A DNA stretch of 64,000 nucleotides from Gemmata sp051859125 (GTDB lineage: Bacteria; Planctomycetota; Planctomycetia; Gemmatales; Gemmataceae). A program made the translations under genes and the position numbers. Where the stretch lies: NCBI RefSeq assembly GCF_051859125.1, contig NZ_JBHYGG010000035.1, forward strand, positions 1-64,000, given 5' to 3'. The notes below the pieces were generated by a model, which was not told where the DNA came from, made no database searches, and saw only the letters and a program-made list of their open reading frames with translations. Below are positions 50,017 to 57,902 of this stretch, one piece after another. How positions within the stretch are numbered: position 1 is the first letter of the stretch; each line of letters opens with the position of its first letter.

Positions 50017-50750
50017 CCCCCACCACCGCCCCGACCGCCACGACCGCCCGCCCGACGATCGACGTCTCGCACCTGCCGGCCGAGAGCCGCGACGGCCGCT
50101 CGCCGATGTGGTGGGGGAACGTGCTGTTCATGCTGATCGAGACGACGACCGTCGCGCTGCTGCTGGCGAGCTACGTGTACCTGTGGCGGAACTACCCGCA
50201 GTCGGGGTGGCCGCCGCCGGCGGCGCAGCACGACCCGCCCCTCCTGAAGCCGGTCCCGGACCTGCCGGTCGGCACGGCCAACCTGCTCGTGCTGCTCGCC
50301 ACGGTGCCGCTGATGCTGTGGGTGGACCGCGCGTGCCAGCGGCAGTTCGACGCGCTGGAGCGGCGGAACGCGGCGACGCCGTCGGAGGTGCCGCGCGGGC
50401 GGGGCCGCCCGCCGCCCGAGCGCCCGGCCGGCGTGCTGTTGGGGCTGCTGGTGCTGGTCGCGCTCGGCGCCGGGTCGCTGGTGCTGCGGTGGCACGAGTT
50501 CCCGGCCCTGAAGGTGCAGTGGAACGAGAACGCCTACGCCGCACTCGTGTGGACGATGCTCGGCTTGCACCTCCTGTACGTCGCGATCGAGGTGGTCGAA
50601 CTGGCCGTGATGCTGCTGTGGACCGCCCTGTACGGGCTGGGGCAGAACCAGGCGACCGACGTGATCCTGACGGCCGCGTACTGGTACTGGACGGTGGTCG
50701 TCGGCGCGGTGCTGTACGGTGCGGTGTACTGGTTCCCGCGGCTGGTGTGA
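50013..50750 (+). CDS. coxC: Cytochrome c oxidase subunit III
   Basis: A 245-residue subunit with five or six membrane helices. RDGRSPMWWGNVLFMLIETT and YAALVWTMLGLHLLYVAIEV match subunit III of the shorter type, and helices near 120-145 and 205-240 complete the bundle. It stabilises subunit I and the proton path. GTG start with a GGAGGGG ribosome site, overlapping coxA by four bases. A palindrome follows the gene. Confidence 0.88.
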   Translation: MTPTTAPTATTARPTIDVSHLPAESRDGRSPMWWGNVLFMLIETTTVALLLASYVYLWRNYPQSGWPPPAAQHDPPLLKPVPDLPVGTANLLVLLATVPLMLWVDRACQRQFDALERRNAATPSEVPRGRGRPPPERPAGVLLGLLVLVALGAGSLVLRWHEFPALKVQWNENAYAALVWTMLGLHLLYVAIEVVELAVMLLWTALYGLGQNQATDVILTAAYWYWTVVVGAVLYGAVYWFPRLV

Positions 50751-50789
50751 TCCCGGGTCCGGTGCGAGGTCGCCGTGGTTTGGTATCCG

Positions 50790-50929
50790 CCCTCTCCCCT
50801 TGCGGGAGCGGGCAGCGAGGCTCTGCGAGCGGGTGAGGGGTCGAGCCCTCGGAACTGTTGAGGCAATACCCCTCACCCGGCCGCGAAGCGCGGCCACCTG
50901 AAGCAGAAGATCCCGCAAGGGGTTAGGGC
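50790..50929. repeat. Palindrome, family D
   Basis: GCCCTCTCCCCTTGCGGGA and GAGCGGGTGAGGGG on the left mirror CCCCTCACCCGGCCGCG and TCCCGCAAGGGGTTAGGGC on the right. It divides the oxidase structural genes from the assembly half of the cluster. It is related to the element at 4115-4302. Confidence 0.8.
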
Positions 50930-50975
50930 AAAACCCGCAGACCAATCCACACGACCCGGTGTGAGGGGTGCGACC

Positions 50976-51341
50976 GTGGCCCGCCTGCAACTGACCGACA
51001 CGCCCGTACTGTGGGCCGGCTGCCTCGCGGGGCCGGTCGCGTGGGTGGTTCACCTCCAGGGCGCGTTCGCGCTCTCGGCGTGGGCGACCGAGCGCGACCG
51101 CCTCGCGCCGCTGCACGCCCTGAGTGCCGCGTGCCTGCTCCTGGCCCTCGGCGGGCTGGCGCTCGCGTGGCGCTCGTGGCGCGTGGTGGGCGGGTGGCCG
51201 TCGGGCTCCGACGCCCCGGCCGCGGGGCGCGTCCGCTACATGGCCGTGATCGGGATGATGACGGGCGCGCTGTTTGCGTGCGTGATCGTCGCCCAGTGGG
51301 TCGCCGTGGCCACGCTCCCCCGCACGATGGGGGCCGGATGA
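50976..51341 (+). CDS. Small membrane protein of the oxidase cluster
   Basis: A 121-residue protein with three hydrophobic segments (about 8-35, 45-65, 92-115). No family recognised. It sits between coxC and ctaG and overlaps ctaG by four bases, so it is probably an oxidase accessory or assembly factor. GTG at 50976 has GAGGGG eight bases before; GTG 50961 is possible. Confidence 0.68.
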   Translation: MARLQLTDTPVLWAGCLAGPVAWVVHLQGAFALSAWATERDRLAPLHALSAACLLLALGGLALAWRSWRVVGGWPSGSDAPAAGRVRYMAVIGMMTGALFACVIVAQWVAVATLPRTMGAG

Positions 51342-52306
51342 CGCGCCGCGCCGCTACCGTTCGGTTCGCACTCGTGCCCCCGGCGTGGGCCGCCGCGAGC
51401 GCCGTGGCCCGCGCCCACGGCGGTGGCGGGGAGGCGGACGGCGGGCCGCGCGACTGGCACGAGTTGGCCGGGGCGTGGCCGCTGGAGCCGCTCGTCGTGC
51501 TGCCGCTGCTCGTCACCGCCTGGGTGTACGCCCGCGGCGTGCGCCGGCTGTGGCGCGAGGCCGGGACCGGCCGCGGCGTCCGGCGGTGGCAGGCCGCGTG
51601 CTTCGCCGGCGGGTGGCTGGCGCTGGCCGTCGCGCTGGCCTCGCCGCTGCACCCGTGGGGGAACGTCCTGTTCTCGGTCCACATGGTGCAGCACGAGCTG
51701 ATGATGCTCGTGGCCGCGCCGCTGCTCGTGCTCGGCCGGCCGGTGGTCGCGACGCTCAAGGCGCTGCCGCCGGGCCGCGTCCGCGGGCTGCTCCGGTGGA
51801 CGAAGCCGGCCCCGGTTCAGGCGGCGTGGGCCCTCGTCACGAACCTGCTCGTCGCGTGGCTGCTGCACGCGGTCGTGCTGTGGGCGTGGCACGTCCCGGC
51901 GCTGTTCGGGGCGGCGCTGCACAGCGAGTTCGTCCACGCGCTGCAGCACCTGAGCTTCCTGCTGTCGGCGGTGCTGTTCTGGTGGGCGATCCTCCACCGC
52001 GGGGGCGGCGCGGCGGGGTACGGGGCGGCCGTGCTGTACCTGTTCACCACGGCCGCCCACAGCGGGTTCCTCGGCGCGCTCATCACCCTGGCGGGCGTCG
52101 TGTGGTACCCGGACTATGCCGGCACCACGCAGGCGTGGGGGCTGACGCCCCTTGAGGACCAGCAGGCCGGCGGCCTCATCATGTGGGTGCCGGCCTGCAC
52201 GGTGTACATCGTCGCCGGGCTGGCGCTGTTCGCCGGCTGGCTGCGGGCCTCCGGCGAGCGAGCCCGCCCCCGCCGGGCCGTGGCAACCGCGGAGGTGCGA
52301 CCGTGA
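51338..52306 (+). CDS. ctaG: Cytochrome c oxidase assembly factor CtaG (caa3 type)
   Basis: A 322-residue integral membrane protein of the caa3_CtaG family. About seven helices are interspersed with conserved histidines: LFSVHMVQHELMMLVAAPLL, HALQHLSFLLSAVLFWW and AGLALFAGW near the end. The family is needed for maturation of caa3 oxidase in Bacillus, probably in copper delivery. The start ATG overlaps the previous stop (ATGA), and the stop overlaps the next GTG. Location in this cluster supports the call. Confidence 0.9.
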   Translation: MTRRAATVRFALVPPAWAAASAVARAHGGGGEADGGPRDWHELAGAWPLEPLVVLPLLVTAWVYARGVRRLWREAGTGRGVRRWQAACFAGGWLALAVALASPLHPWGNVLFSVHMVQHELMMLVAAPLLVLGRPVVATLKALPPGRVRGLLRWTKPAPVQAAWALVTNLLVAWLLHAVVLWAWHVPALFGAALHSEFVHALQHLSFLLSAVLFWWAILHRGGGAAGYGAAVLYLFTTAAHSGFLGALITLAGVVWYPDYAGTTQAWGLTPLEDQQAGGLIMWVPACTVYIVAGLALFAGWLRASGERARPRRAVATAEVRP

Positions 52307-52686
52307 CGACGCGAGCGGCCCTTCTCGTCACCGCGCTGGTCGCGGTGCCGGCGTGTGACGCCACCCGGAGCGGCGAGCGCCAGCAGTACGCCGCCAGCAT
52401 CACCGGCGGCGACCCGGCCCGCGGGCGGGACGCGATCGGCCGCCGCGGGTGCGCCGCGTGCCACACCATCCCCGGCGTCCCCGGGGCCGACGCGAACGTC
52501 GGCCCGCCGCTGACGCGCGTCGGCAGTCGCGTCTACCTCGCCGGCGTGCTGCTGAACACGCCGGAGAACATGGCCCGGTGGCTGAGGGACCCGCCCGCGG
52601 TCGACCCGCGGACGGCCATGCCCAACGTCGGCGCGACCGACGACGAGGTACGCGACATCTCCGCGTACCTGTACACGCTCCGCTGA
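52303..52686 (+). CDS. Small c-type cytochrome, probable lipoprotein
   Basis: A 127-residue cytochrome c. The N-terminus ends VAVPAC, a lipobox-like site. CAACH (IGRRGCAACHTIPGVPG) binds haem, and the axial Met is in RTAMPNVGATDDEVRDISAY. It resembles the cytochrome domain fused to subunit II and may be a second electron shuttle to the oxidase. It overlaps ctaG by four bases. Confidence 0.85.
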   Translation: MTTRAALLVTALVAVPACDATRSGERQQYAASITGGDPARGRDAIGRRGCAACHTIPGVPGADANVGPPLTRVGSRVYLAGVLLNTPENMARWLRDPPAVDPRTAMPNVGATDDEVRDISAYLYTLR

Positions 52687-52710
52687 CCCACTTCACCCGA
52701 GGAGACCAGC

Positions 52711-53781
52711 ATGAACCGGCTCATTACGCTCGCGGGCGCAACGCTCCTGGCGGCCGCCCTCGCCGCCGCCGCGGACCCCGAGCCGCCGAAGGGGGCCGCG
52801 GCCCGCGGGCACTGGGTGTGCGTGACCAACGAGGGGTCGGGCGACGTCACCCTGATCGACGCGGCGACCGGCACCGTGGTCGGCACCGTCCCGGTCGGCA
52901 AGCGGCCCCGCGGCGTCCACGCCAGCCCCGACGGCAAGACGCTCTACGTCGCCGTCAGCGGCAGCCCGGTCCTCGGCCCGCCGAAGCTCGGCGACAAGGG
53001 CGCCCCGGTACTCCCGAAGGTGGAGGGCGGCGACCGCGCCGAGGACGGCGTCGCGGTCATCGACCTGAAGGCGAAGCGGGTGGTGAAGCGGCTGCCGGCC
53101 GGCACCGACCCCGAGGAGTTCGCCGTCAGCCCCGACGGGAAGCGGCTGTACATCTCGAACGAGGACGCGGCCACGGCCACCGTGTTCGACCTCGCCGCCG
53201 GCAAGGTCGAGGCGGTGGTGAAGGTGAGGGAGGAGCCGGAGGGGGCCGCGTTCAGCCCCAACGGCAAGTTCGTCTACGTTACCTGCGAGACGAACGGCGA
53301 GGTGGTCGTGATCGACGCGAAGGCGAACAAGACCGTCGCCGAGGTCGCGGTCGGCGGGCGGCCGCGGACGGTCGCGTTCCGGCCCGACGGGTCGCAGGCG
53401 TTCGTCCCGTCCGAGACCGCCGGCACGGTCGCGGTGGTCGACACTGCGTCGCACAAGGTGGTGCAGACGATCACCCTTCCCGCCGGGTCGCGGCCGATGG
53501 GCACCCTGGTGAGCGGCGACGGGACGAAGCTGTACGTCACCACCGGCCGCGGCGGGACGATGTGCGTGGTGGACCCGGCCGCGGGGAAGGTGCTGCACGC
53601 GATCAAGGTCGGCCCCCGGCCCTGGGGGCTGGCGGCGGCGCCCGACGGCAAGCGGCTGTTCGTCGCGAACGGGCCGTCGGACGACGTGTCGGTGATCGAC
53701 ACGGGGGCGGCCAAGGAGGTCGCCCGGGTGAAGGTGGGGAAGAGCCCGTGGGGCGTCGCGGTCGTGCCGGCCCCGGAGTAG
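52711..53781 (+). CDS. YVTN beta-propeller protein (PQQ-catabolism-associated type)
   Basis: A 356-residue protein with a signal peptide (1-20). About seven YVTN-type repeats (SPDGKTLYVAVS; SPDGKRLYISNEDAATATVF; SPNGKFVYVTCETNGEVVVI) form a beta-propeller. A closely similar family is repeatedly found beside PQQ alcohol dehydrogenases and cytochromes, as here. It has no catalytic motif; a role as a surface scaffold or in metal or cofactor delivery is guessed. It is 24 bases after the small cytochrome and ends the cluster. Confidence 0.83.
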   Translation: MNRLITLAGATLLAAALAAAADPEPPKGAAARGHWVCVTNEGSGDVTLIDAATGTVVGTVPVGKRPRGVHASPDGKTLYVAVSGSPVLGPPKLGDKGAPVLPKVEGGDRAEDGVAVIDLKAKRVVKRLPAGTDPEEFAVSPDGKRLYISNEDAATATVFDLAAGKVEAVVKVREEPEGAAFSPNGKFVYVTCETNGEVVVIDAKANKTVAEVAVGGRPRTVAFRPDGSQAFVPSETAGTVAVVDTASHKVVQTITLPAGSRPMGTLVSGDGTKLYVTTGRGGTMCVVDPAAGKVLHAIKVGPRPWGLAAAPDGKRLFVANGPSDDVSVIDTGAAKEVARVKVGKSPWGVAVVPAPE

Positions 53782-53857
53782 CCCACCGGGCGCGGTTCCG
53801 GGCGACGGACTGGTGCCGCGCCCGCGGCCGGCTCAGGTTCCGGCGGTCGAGCCCCGG

Positions 53858-55969
53858 TCAGCGGCCCTTCTTCTTGCCCTGTCGCCGCTGCTGGGTCGTC
53901 CGCCCCGGGCGGTAGCCGGTCGGCTTCGGCGGCTCGGCCCCGCGCTCGCCGGGCGCCTCGCCCTTCGCGGGGTTGGCGACGGTGTGGTAGTGGTCGCCCC
54001 GGAGGGCCTCGTTCGCCTGCCGCCGCTTCGCCTCGATGGCCTCCCGCGGCGGGTTCGCGGGGATCAGCCCGTCGCACCCGCCGATCAGGTCGGCCCGGCC
54101 CGCCTGGATCAGCGCCTCGCGGACCGTGAAGTAGTTCTCGGGCTTGAAGAACTGCATCAGCGCCCGCTGCATCTTGCGGTCCCGCAGGTTCCTCGCCGAC
54201 TGCACCGGCTTGTTCGTGAACGGGTCGAGCCCCGTGTAGTACATGCACGTCGCGATGTCGAACGGGGCCGGGATGAAGTCCTGCACCTGGTCGGGCCGGT
54301 AGCCGTTCCGCTTCAGGTACAGGGCCAGGTCGATCATGTCGGCGAGGTCGCTGCCCGGGTGGCTGGCGATGAAGTACGGGACGATCTGCTGCCGCGGCTT
54401 GCCGCCCTCGGCCGACGCTTCCGAGAACTGCTCCGCGAACACGCCGAAGTTGTCGATGCTCGGCTTCTTCATCAGGGCGAGCACCCCCGGGCTGGTGTGC
54501 TCGGGCGCGACCTTCAGCCGGCCGCCGGTGTGGTGCGCCGCCAACTCGCTGACGTACTCGGGCGACAGTTGCGCCAGGTCCATGCGGATGCCCGACGACA
54601 CGAACACCTGCCGCACGCCGTCCACCTCGCGGGCCTTCTTGAGCAGTTCGATCGTCGGCCCGTGGTCGGTGCCGAGCAGCTTGCAGACCCCCGGGTGGAT
54701 GCACGACAGCCGCTTGCACTTCGCCTCGACCTCGGGCCGGGTGCAGCGCATCTGGTACATGTTCGCCGTCGCGCCGCCGATGTCGGAAACGACCCCCTTG
54801 AACTCCGGGTCGGCCGCGAGCTTCTCGACCTCCTTGAGGATGCTCTCCGGGGAGCGGCTCTGGATGATGCGGCCCTGGTGGGCGGTGATCGAGCAGAACG
54901 TGCAGCCCCCGAAGCACCCCCGCATGCTCGTGACCGAGTCCTTGATCATCTCGTGCGCCGGGACCGGCTCGGTGTAGCTCGGGTGCGGGCGGCGGCTGTA
55001 CGGCAGGTCGAACACGGCGTCCATCTCGGCCGCGGACAGCGGCAGCGCCGGGGGCGTCTGGACCACCGCCTGCCGGTCGTGGAACTGCACCAGCGTCGCG
55101 GCGTTGAACGGGTTCGTGTTCGTGTGGATGACCCGCGTCGCCTCGGCGAACTTCCGCTTGTCGTCGCGGACCTCCTCGAAGCTCGGGATCTCGACGAACG
55201 CGGAGTGCGGAGTGCGGAGTGCGGAATCGGAAGACGGGGCGGACCGGTCTTCGTTCCGCGTTCCGAATTCCGCGTTCCGCAATTCTGAGGACTCCCTGGC
55301 CCCCATCGCGTAGGCGACGCCGCGCAGGTCGCGCAGGTCCTTGACGGTCTGGCCGGCGGCCAGCCGCTTCGCGATCTCGGTGATGCTGTGCTCGCCCATG
55401 CCGTAGGCGACGAGGTCGGCCTTGCTGTCGAGCACGATCGACCGCTTCACCGTGTCGGACCAGTAGTCGTAGTGGGCCAGCCGCCGCAGCGACGCCTCGA
55501 CCCCGCCGGCGATGACCGGCACGCCGGCGAACGCCTCGCGCGCCCGCTGGCAGTACACGAGGGTCGCCCGGTCCGGGCGCAGGCCGATCCGGCCCCCGGG
55601 CGAGTAGGCGTCGTCGTTGCGGACCTTCTTGTTCGCCGTGTAGTGGTTGATCATCGAGTCCATGTTCCCCGCGCTGACGGCGAAGAACAGCCGCGGCTTG
55701 CCGAACTGCCGCCACGGGTCGCACGACGTCCACTCGGGCTGGCTCAGGATCGCGACGCGGAAGCCGGCCCGCTCCAGCACCCGGTGCAGGATCGCCATCG
55801 CGAAGCTCGGGTGGTCGATGTAGGCGTCGCCGGTGACGAACACCACGTCCACCGCGTCCCACCCGCGGGCGCGCATCTCCTCCGCGGTCGTCGGCGCGTG
55901 CGGGGCCGCGTACCGCTCGGTCCACATCGGTAGCGACAGGCGGGCGGACTTGGCGGTCGGGGTCGGCAT
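53858..55969 (-). CDS. YgiQ-family radical SAM protein, with palindrome-derived insertion
   Basis: A 703-residue radical SAM protein (YgiQ type). It has the N-terminal region VDVVFVTGDAYIDHPSFAMA, the 4Fe-4S motif CFGGCTFCSI (near residue 350) and further blocks such as SVTSMRGCFGG and IPYFIASHPGSDL. E. coli YgiQ has no settled function. Residues about 229-257 are encoded by the palindrome at 55200-55286 and interrupt an otherwise family-like sequence between AYAMGARE and VEIPSFEEV. The Arg/Lys-rich tail is disordered. It converges on the beta-propeller gene. Confidence 0.88.
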   Translation of the reverse strand: MPTPTAKSARLSLPMWTERYAAPHAPTTAEEMRARGWDAVDVVFVTGDAYIDHPSFAMAILHRVLERAGFRVAILSQPEWTSCDPWRQFGKPRLFFAVSAGNMDSMINHYTANKKVRNDDAYSPGGRIGLRPDRATLVYCQRAREAFAGVPVIAGGVEASLRRLAHYDYWSDTVKRSIVLDSKADLVAYGMGEHSITEIAKRLAAGQTVKDLRDLRGVAYAMGARESSELRNAEFGTRNEDRSAPSSDSALRTPHSAFVEIPSFEEVRDDKRKFAEATRVIHTNTNPFNAATLVQFHDRQAVVQTPPALPLSAAEMDAVFDLPYSRRPHPSYTEPVPAHEMIKDSVTSMRGCFGGCTFCSITAHQGRIIQSRSPESILKEVEKLAADPEFKGVVSDIGGATANMYQMRCTRPEVEAKCKRLSCIHPGVCKLLGTDHGPTIELLKKAREVDGVRQVFVSSGIRMDLAQLSPEYVSELAAHHTGGRLKVAPEHTSPGVLALMKKPSIDNFGVFAEQFSEASAEGGKPRQQIVPYFIASHPGSDLADMIDLALYLKRNGYRPDQVQDFIPAPFDIATCMYYTGLDPFTNKPVQSARNLRDRKMQRALMQFFKPENYFTVREALIQAGRADLIGGCDGLIPANPPREAIEAKRRQANEALRGDHYHTVANPAKGEAPGERGAEPPKPTGYRPGRTTQQRRQGKKKGR
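55200..55286. repeat. Palindrome inside the YgiQ-like gene, family J
   Basis: GCGGAGTGCGGAGTGCGGAG and TGCGGAATCGGAAGAC (55200-55236) pair imperfectly with GTCTTCGTTCCGCG and TTCCGAATTCCGCGTTCCGC (55247-55280). It is 87 bases, 29 codons, and keeps the frame. Confidence 0.85.
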
Positions 55970-56062
55970 GGTCGGGTGGTCTTTCGGCGAAACGCGGGTG
56001 CCCAGGAATTATAGCAGGCGCGTGTTTCGTGCGCGACTTTGGATCGGGCGGCGATGAAAGCA

Positions 56063-56222
56063 AAGAGATTTACCCGCAGATTACACAGAGGACACAGATT
56101 TTTAGACAGAGGACAGAGGAGATAAGGGGCAAACTGCTTGTTCCCTGCGGATCTCTGGTTTCTGTCCCCTGATTTCTTTCTGAAAATCTGTGTCCTCTGT
56201 GTAATCTGCGGATAAATCTCTT
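56063..56222. repeat. Palindrome, family A
   Basis: The left arm AAGAGATTTACCCGCAGATT and ACACAGAGGACACAGATTTT is mirrored at the right end (AAAATCTGTGTCCTCTGTG, TAATCTGCGGATAAATCTCT). Same family as 1264-1390 with different tail bases. It separates the divergent YgiQ-like and DUF4380 genes. Confidence 0.88.
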
Positions 56223-56255
56223 CTCTCCCGACCCCGCCGCAGACGGAGCCGCCAA

Positions 56256-57182
56256 GTGGACGTCATCGAGTACCGTGGCTGGAAGAACAACCTGCGCCTG
56301 GCCAACGCCGACGCCGAACTGGTCGTCACCCTCGACGTCGGCCCCCGCGTCATCTCGTACCGGCTCCCGGGCGGGGTGAACGTCATGAAGAACTACGACT
56401 CGATGATGGGCGGCACCGGCGAGCCCGAGTGGCAGCTCCGCGGCGGGCACCGGTTCTGGCTCGCCCCCGAGGACCTCACCCGCACGTACTTCCCCGACAA
56501 CCGCCCCGTGAAGTGGGAGGCGATCGGCGACCTCGCGGTCCGGTTCACCCCGCCGCCCGAGACCGAGTACGGCGTCCAGAAGGTGATGGAGCTGAAGCTC
56601 GGCAAGACCGGCACCCGGGTCGACGTTCGATTGCAGGTGACGAACATCGGGACGGAGCCGACGGACCTCGCCCCGTGGGGGCCGACGGTCATGGCCCCCG
56701 GCGGCGTCGAGATCATCCCCCTGCCCACGAAGAAGAACCACCCGGGGCCCGTCAGCAACGCGAAGACGCCGGCCGACTACGGCCCGAACCAGGAACTGAT
56801 CCTGTGGCCGTACTTCGACTTCGCCGACACCCGGTGGGCGTTCGGCAAGAAGTACATCATGCTCCGCCAGGACGTGACCAAGGGACCGACGAAGATCGGC
56901 CTCGCGCACCGCATGGGCTGGGCCGGGTACCTGAACTCGGGCGTGCTGTTCGTGAAGCGGTTCGACTACCGCGAGGGGGCCGTGTACCCGGACCGGGGCA
57001 CCCGCTACCAGACGTTCTCGAACGAGGACATGCTGGAGATGGAGACGTGCGGCGAGCTGGTCACGCTGCACCCCGGGCAGTCGGCCGAGGTGGTCGAGGC
57101 GTGGGAGCTGCACGGCAACGTGCCGCCGGTGCGCACCGAGGCCGACGTGGACCGGGTGATCCTGCCTTTGGTGGGTAAGTAA
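56256..57182 (+). CDS. DUF4380 protein (galactose-mutarotase-like fold)
   Basis: A 308-residue soluble protein without a signal peptide. It shows the beta-sandwich pattern of the aldose-epimerase superfamily used by DUF4380 (LRLANADAELVVTLDVGPRV; HRFWLAPEDLTRTYFPDN; TVMAPGGVEIIPLPTKKNHP). Usually such proteins bind carbohydrates. No typical mutarotase catalytic His/Glu pair can be placed with confidence. The GTG start at 56256 has GGAG about ten bases upstream. The last base of the stop region lies inside a palindrome. Confidence 0.78.
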   Translation: MDVIEYRGWKNNLRLANADAELVVTLDVGPRVISYRLPGGVNVMKNYDSMMGGTGEPEWQLRGGHRFWLAPEDLTRTYFPDNRPVKWEAIGDLAVRFTPPPETEYGVQKVMELKLGKTGTRVDVRLQVTNIGTEPTDLAPWGPTVMAPGGVEIIPLPTKKNHPGPVSNAKTPADYGPNQELILWPYFDFADTRWAFGKKYIMLRQDVTKGPTKIGLAHRMGWAGYLNSGVLFVKRFDYREGAVYPDRGTRYQTFSNEDMLEMETCGELVTLHPGQSAEVVEAWELHGNVPPVRTEADVDRVILPLVGK

Positions 57183-57270
57183 GCACGAAATTCGAAGCAC
57201 GAAATCCGAAAGGAAGACCCGCGGTTGGGTGTCTTCCTTTCGGATTTCGCGCTTCGAATTTCGTGCTTAC
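57179..57270. repeat. Palindrome overlapping a stop codon, family I
   Basis: GTAAGCACGAAATTCGAAGC and ACGAAATCCGAAAGGAAGAC (57179-57219) mirror GTCTTCCTTTCGGATTTCG and CGCTTCGAATTTCGTGCTTA ending at 57270. The DUF4380 stop codon (57180-57182) is within the left arm, and the Nudix gene ends 4 bases past the right arm. Confidence 0.92.
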
Positions 57271-57274
57271 TCGC

Positions 57275-57694
57275 TCAGGCGGTCACGAGGGTGATGCGGT
57301 CGGGGTGGCCGGCGCGGAAGACGCGGCGGATCAGTTCCCGGAGGCCCGGCTCCTCGACGCGGTCGAGGGCGTCGTCGATGGTCAGCCACTCGCGCTCGCG
57401 GAGGCCCCGCTCGGGCCAGGTGTCGCGGGCCTCGATCACCCGCATGACGTACACGAGGACGTGGTGCGGGGTGCCGAGCTTCTCGTACACGTAGTTCCCG
57501 GCCGGTTCCTGGTCGAGCGTGCCGACCAGCCCGGCCTCTTCCCAGGCCTCGGTCAGCGCGGCCTGTCCGGCCGTGTGGCCGGGGTCGATCAGTCCCTTGG
57601 GGAACACCCACCGCTTCCCGCTGCTCGACGTCACCATGCACAGGCGACCGTTGAGCACCGGGAGGACCCCGGACTGATTCACCCACGTCGGCAT
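57275..57694 (-). CDS. Nudix hydrolase
   Basis: A 139-residue Nudix domain. The box is recognisable but altered: PKGLIDPGHTAGQAALTEAW followed by EEAGL, with His in place of the first Glu and Thr in place of the Arg of the consensus G-x5-E-x7-REUxEExGU. The acidic EE pair that binds metal is present. The substrate may be a dinucleoside polyphosphate or inositol-pyrophosphate-like compound, as PKG-type boxes suggest. The start at 57694 is chosen because earlier in-frame sequence has no homology. Confidence 0.83.
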   Translation of the reverse strand: MPTWVNQSGVLPVLNGRLCMVTSSSGKRWVFPKGLIDPGHTAGQAALTEAWEEAGLVGTLDQEPAGNYVYEKLGTPHHVLVYVMRVIEARDTWPERGLREREWLTIDDALDRVEEPGLRELIRRVFRAGHPDRITLVTA

Positions 57695-57902
57695 GCGGCA
57701 CCCGCTGGGGGGTCGGGGGGTGGGACACGGTCGGTTCCACCGTCGGGAGGGCGGAACACAGTCTATTCCACCGTATCGGGCGGCAACGTCAAGAGTCTGT
57801 CGCCCGGTTCCGCGATTCGGCATGACGGGGACCGGGCCCGGGCCGTATCATCTCGTTCGACGTTCCTCTCCCGAACAATCGTCGCCGGGTGCTCGTGCGG
57901 AC

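Noticed and set aside
1264..57270. CRISPR array from the recurring repeats
   Set aside because: Repeats are isolated palindromes kilobases apart with no regular spacers and no cas genes.
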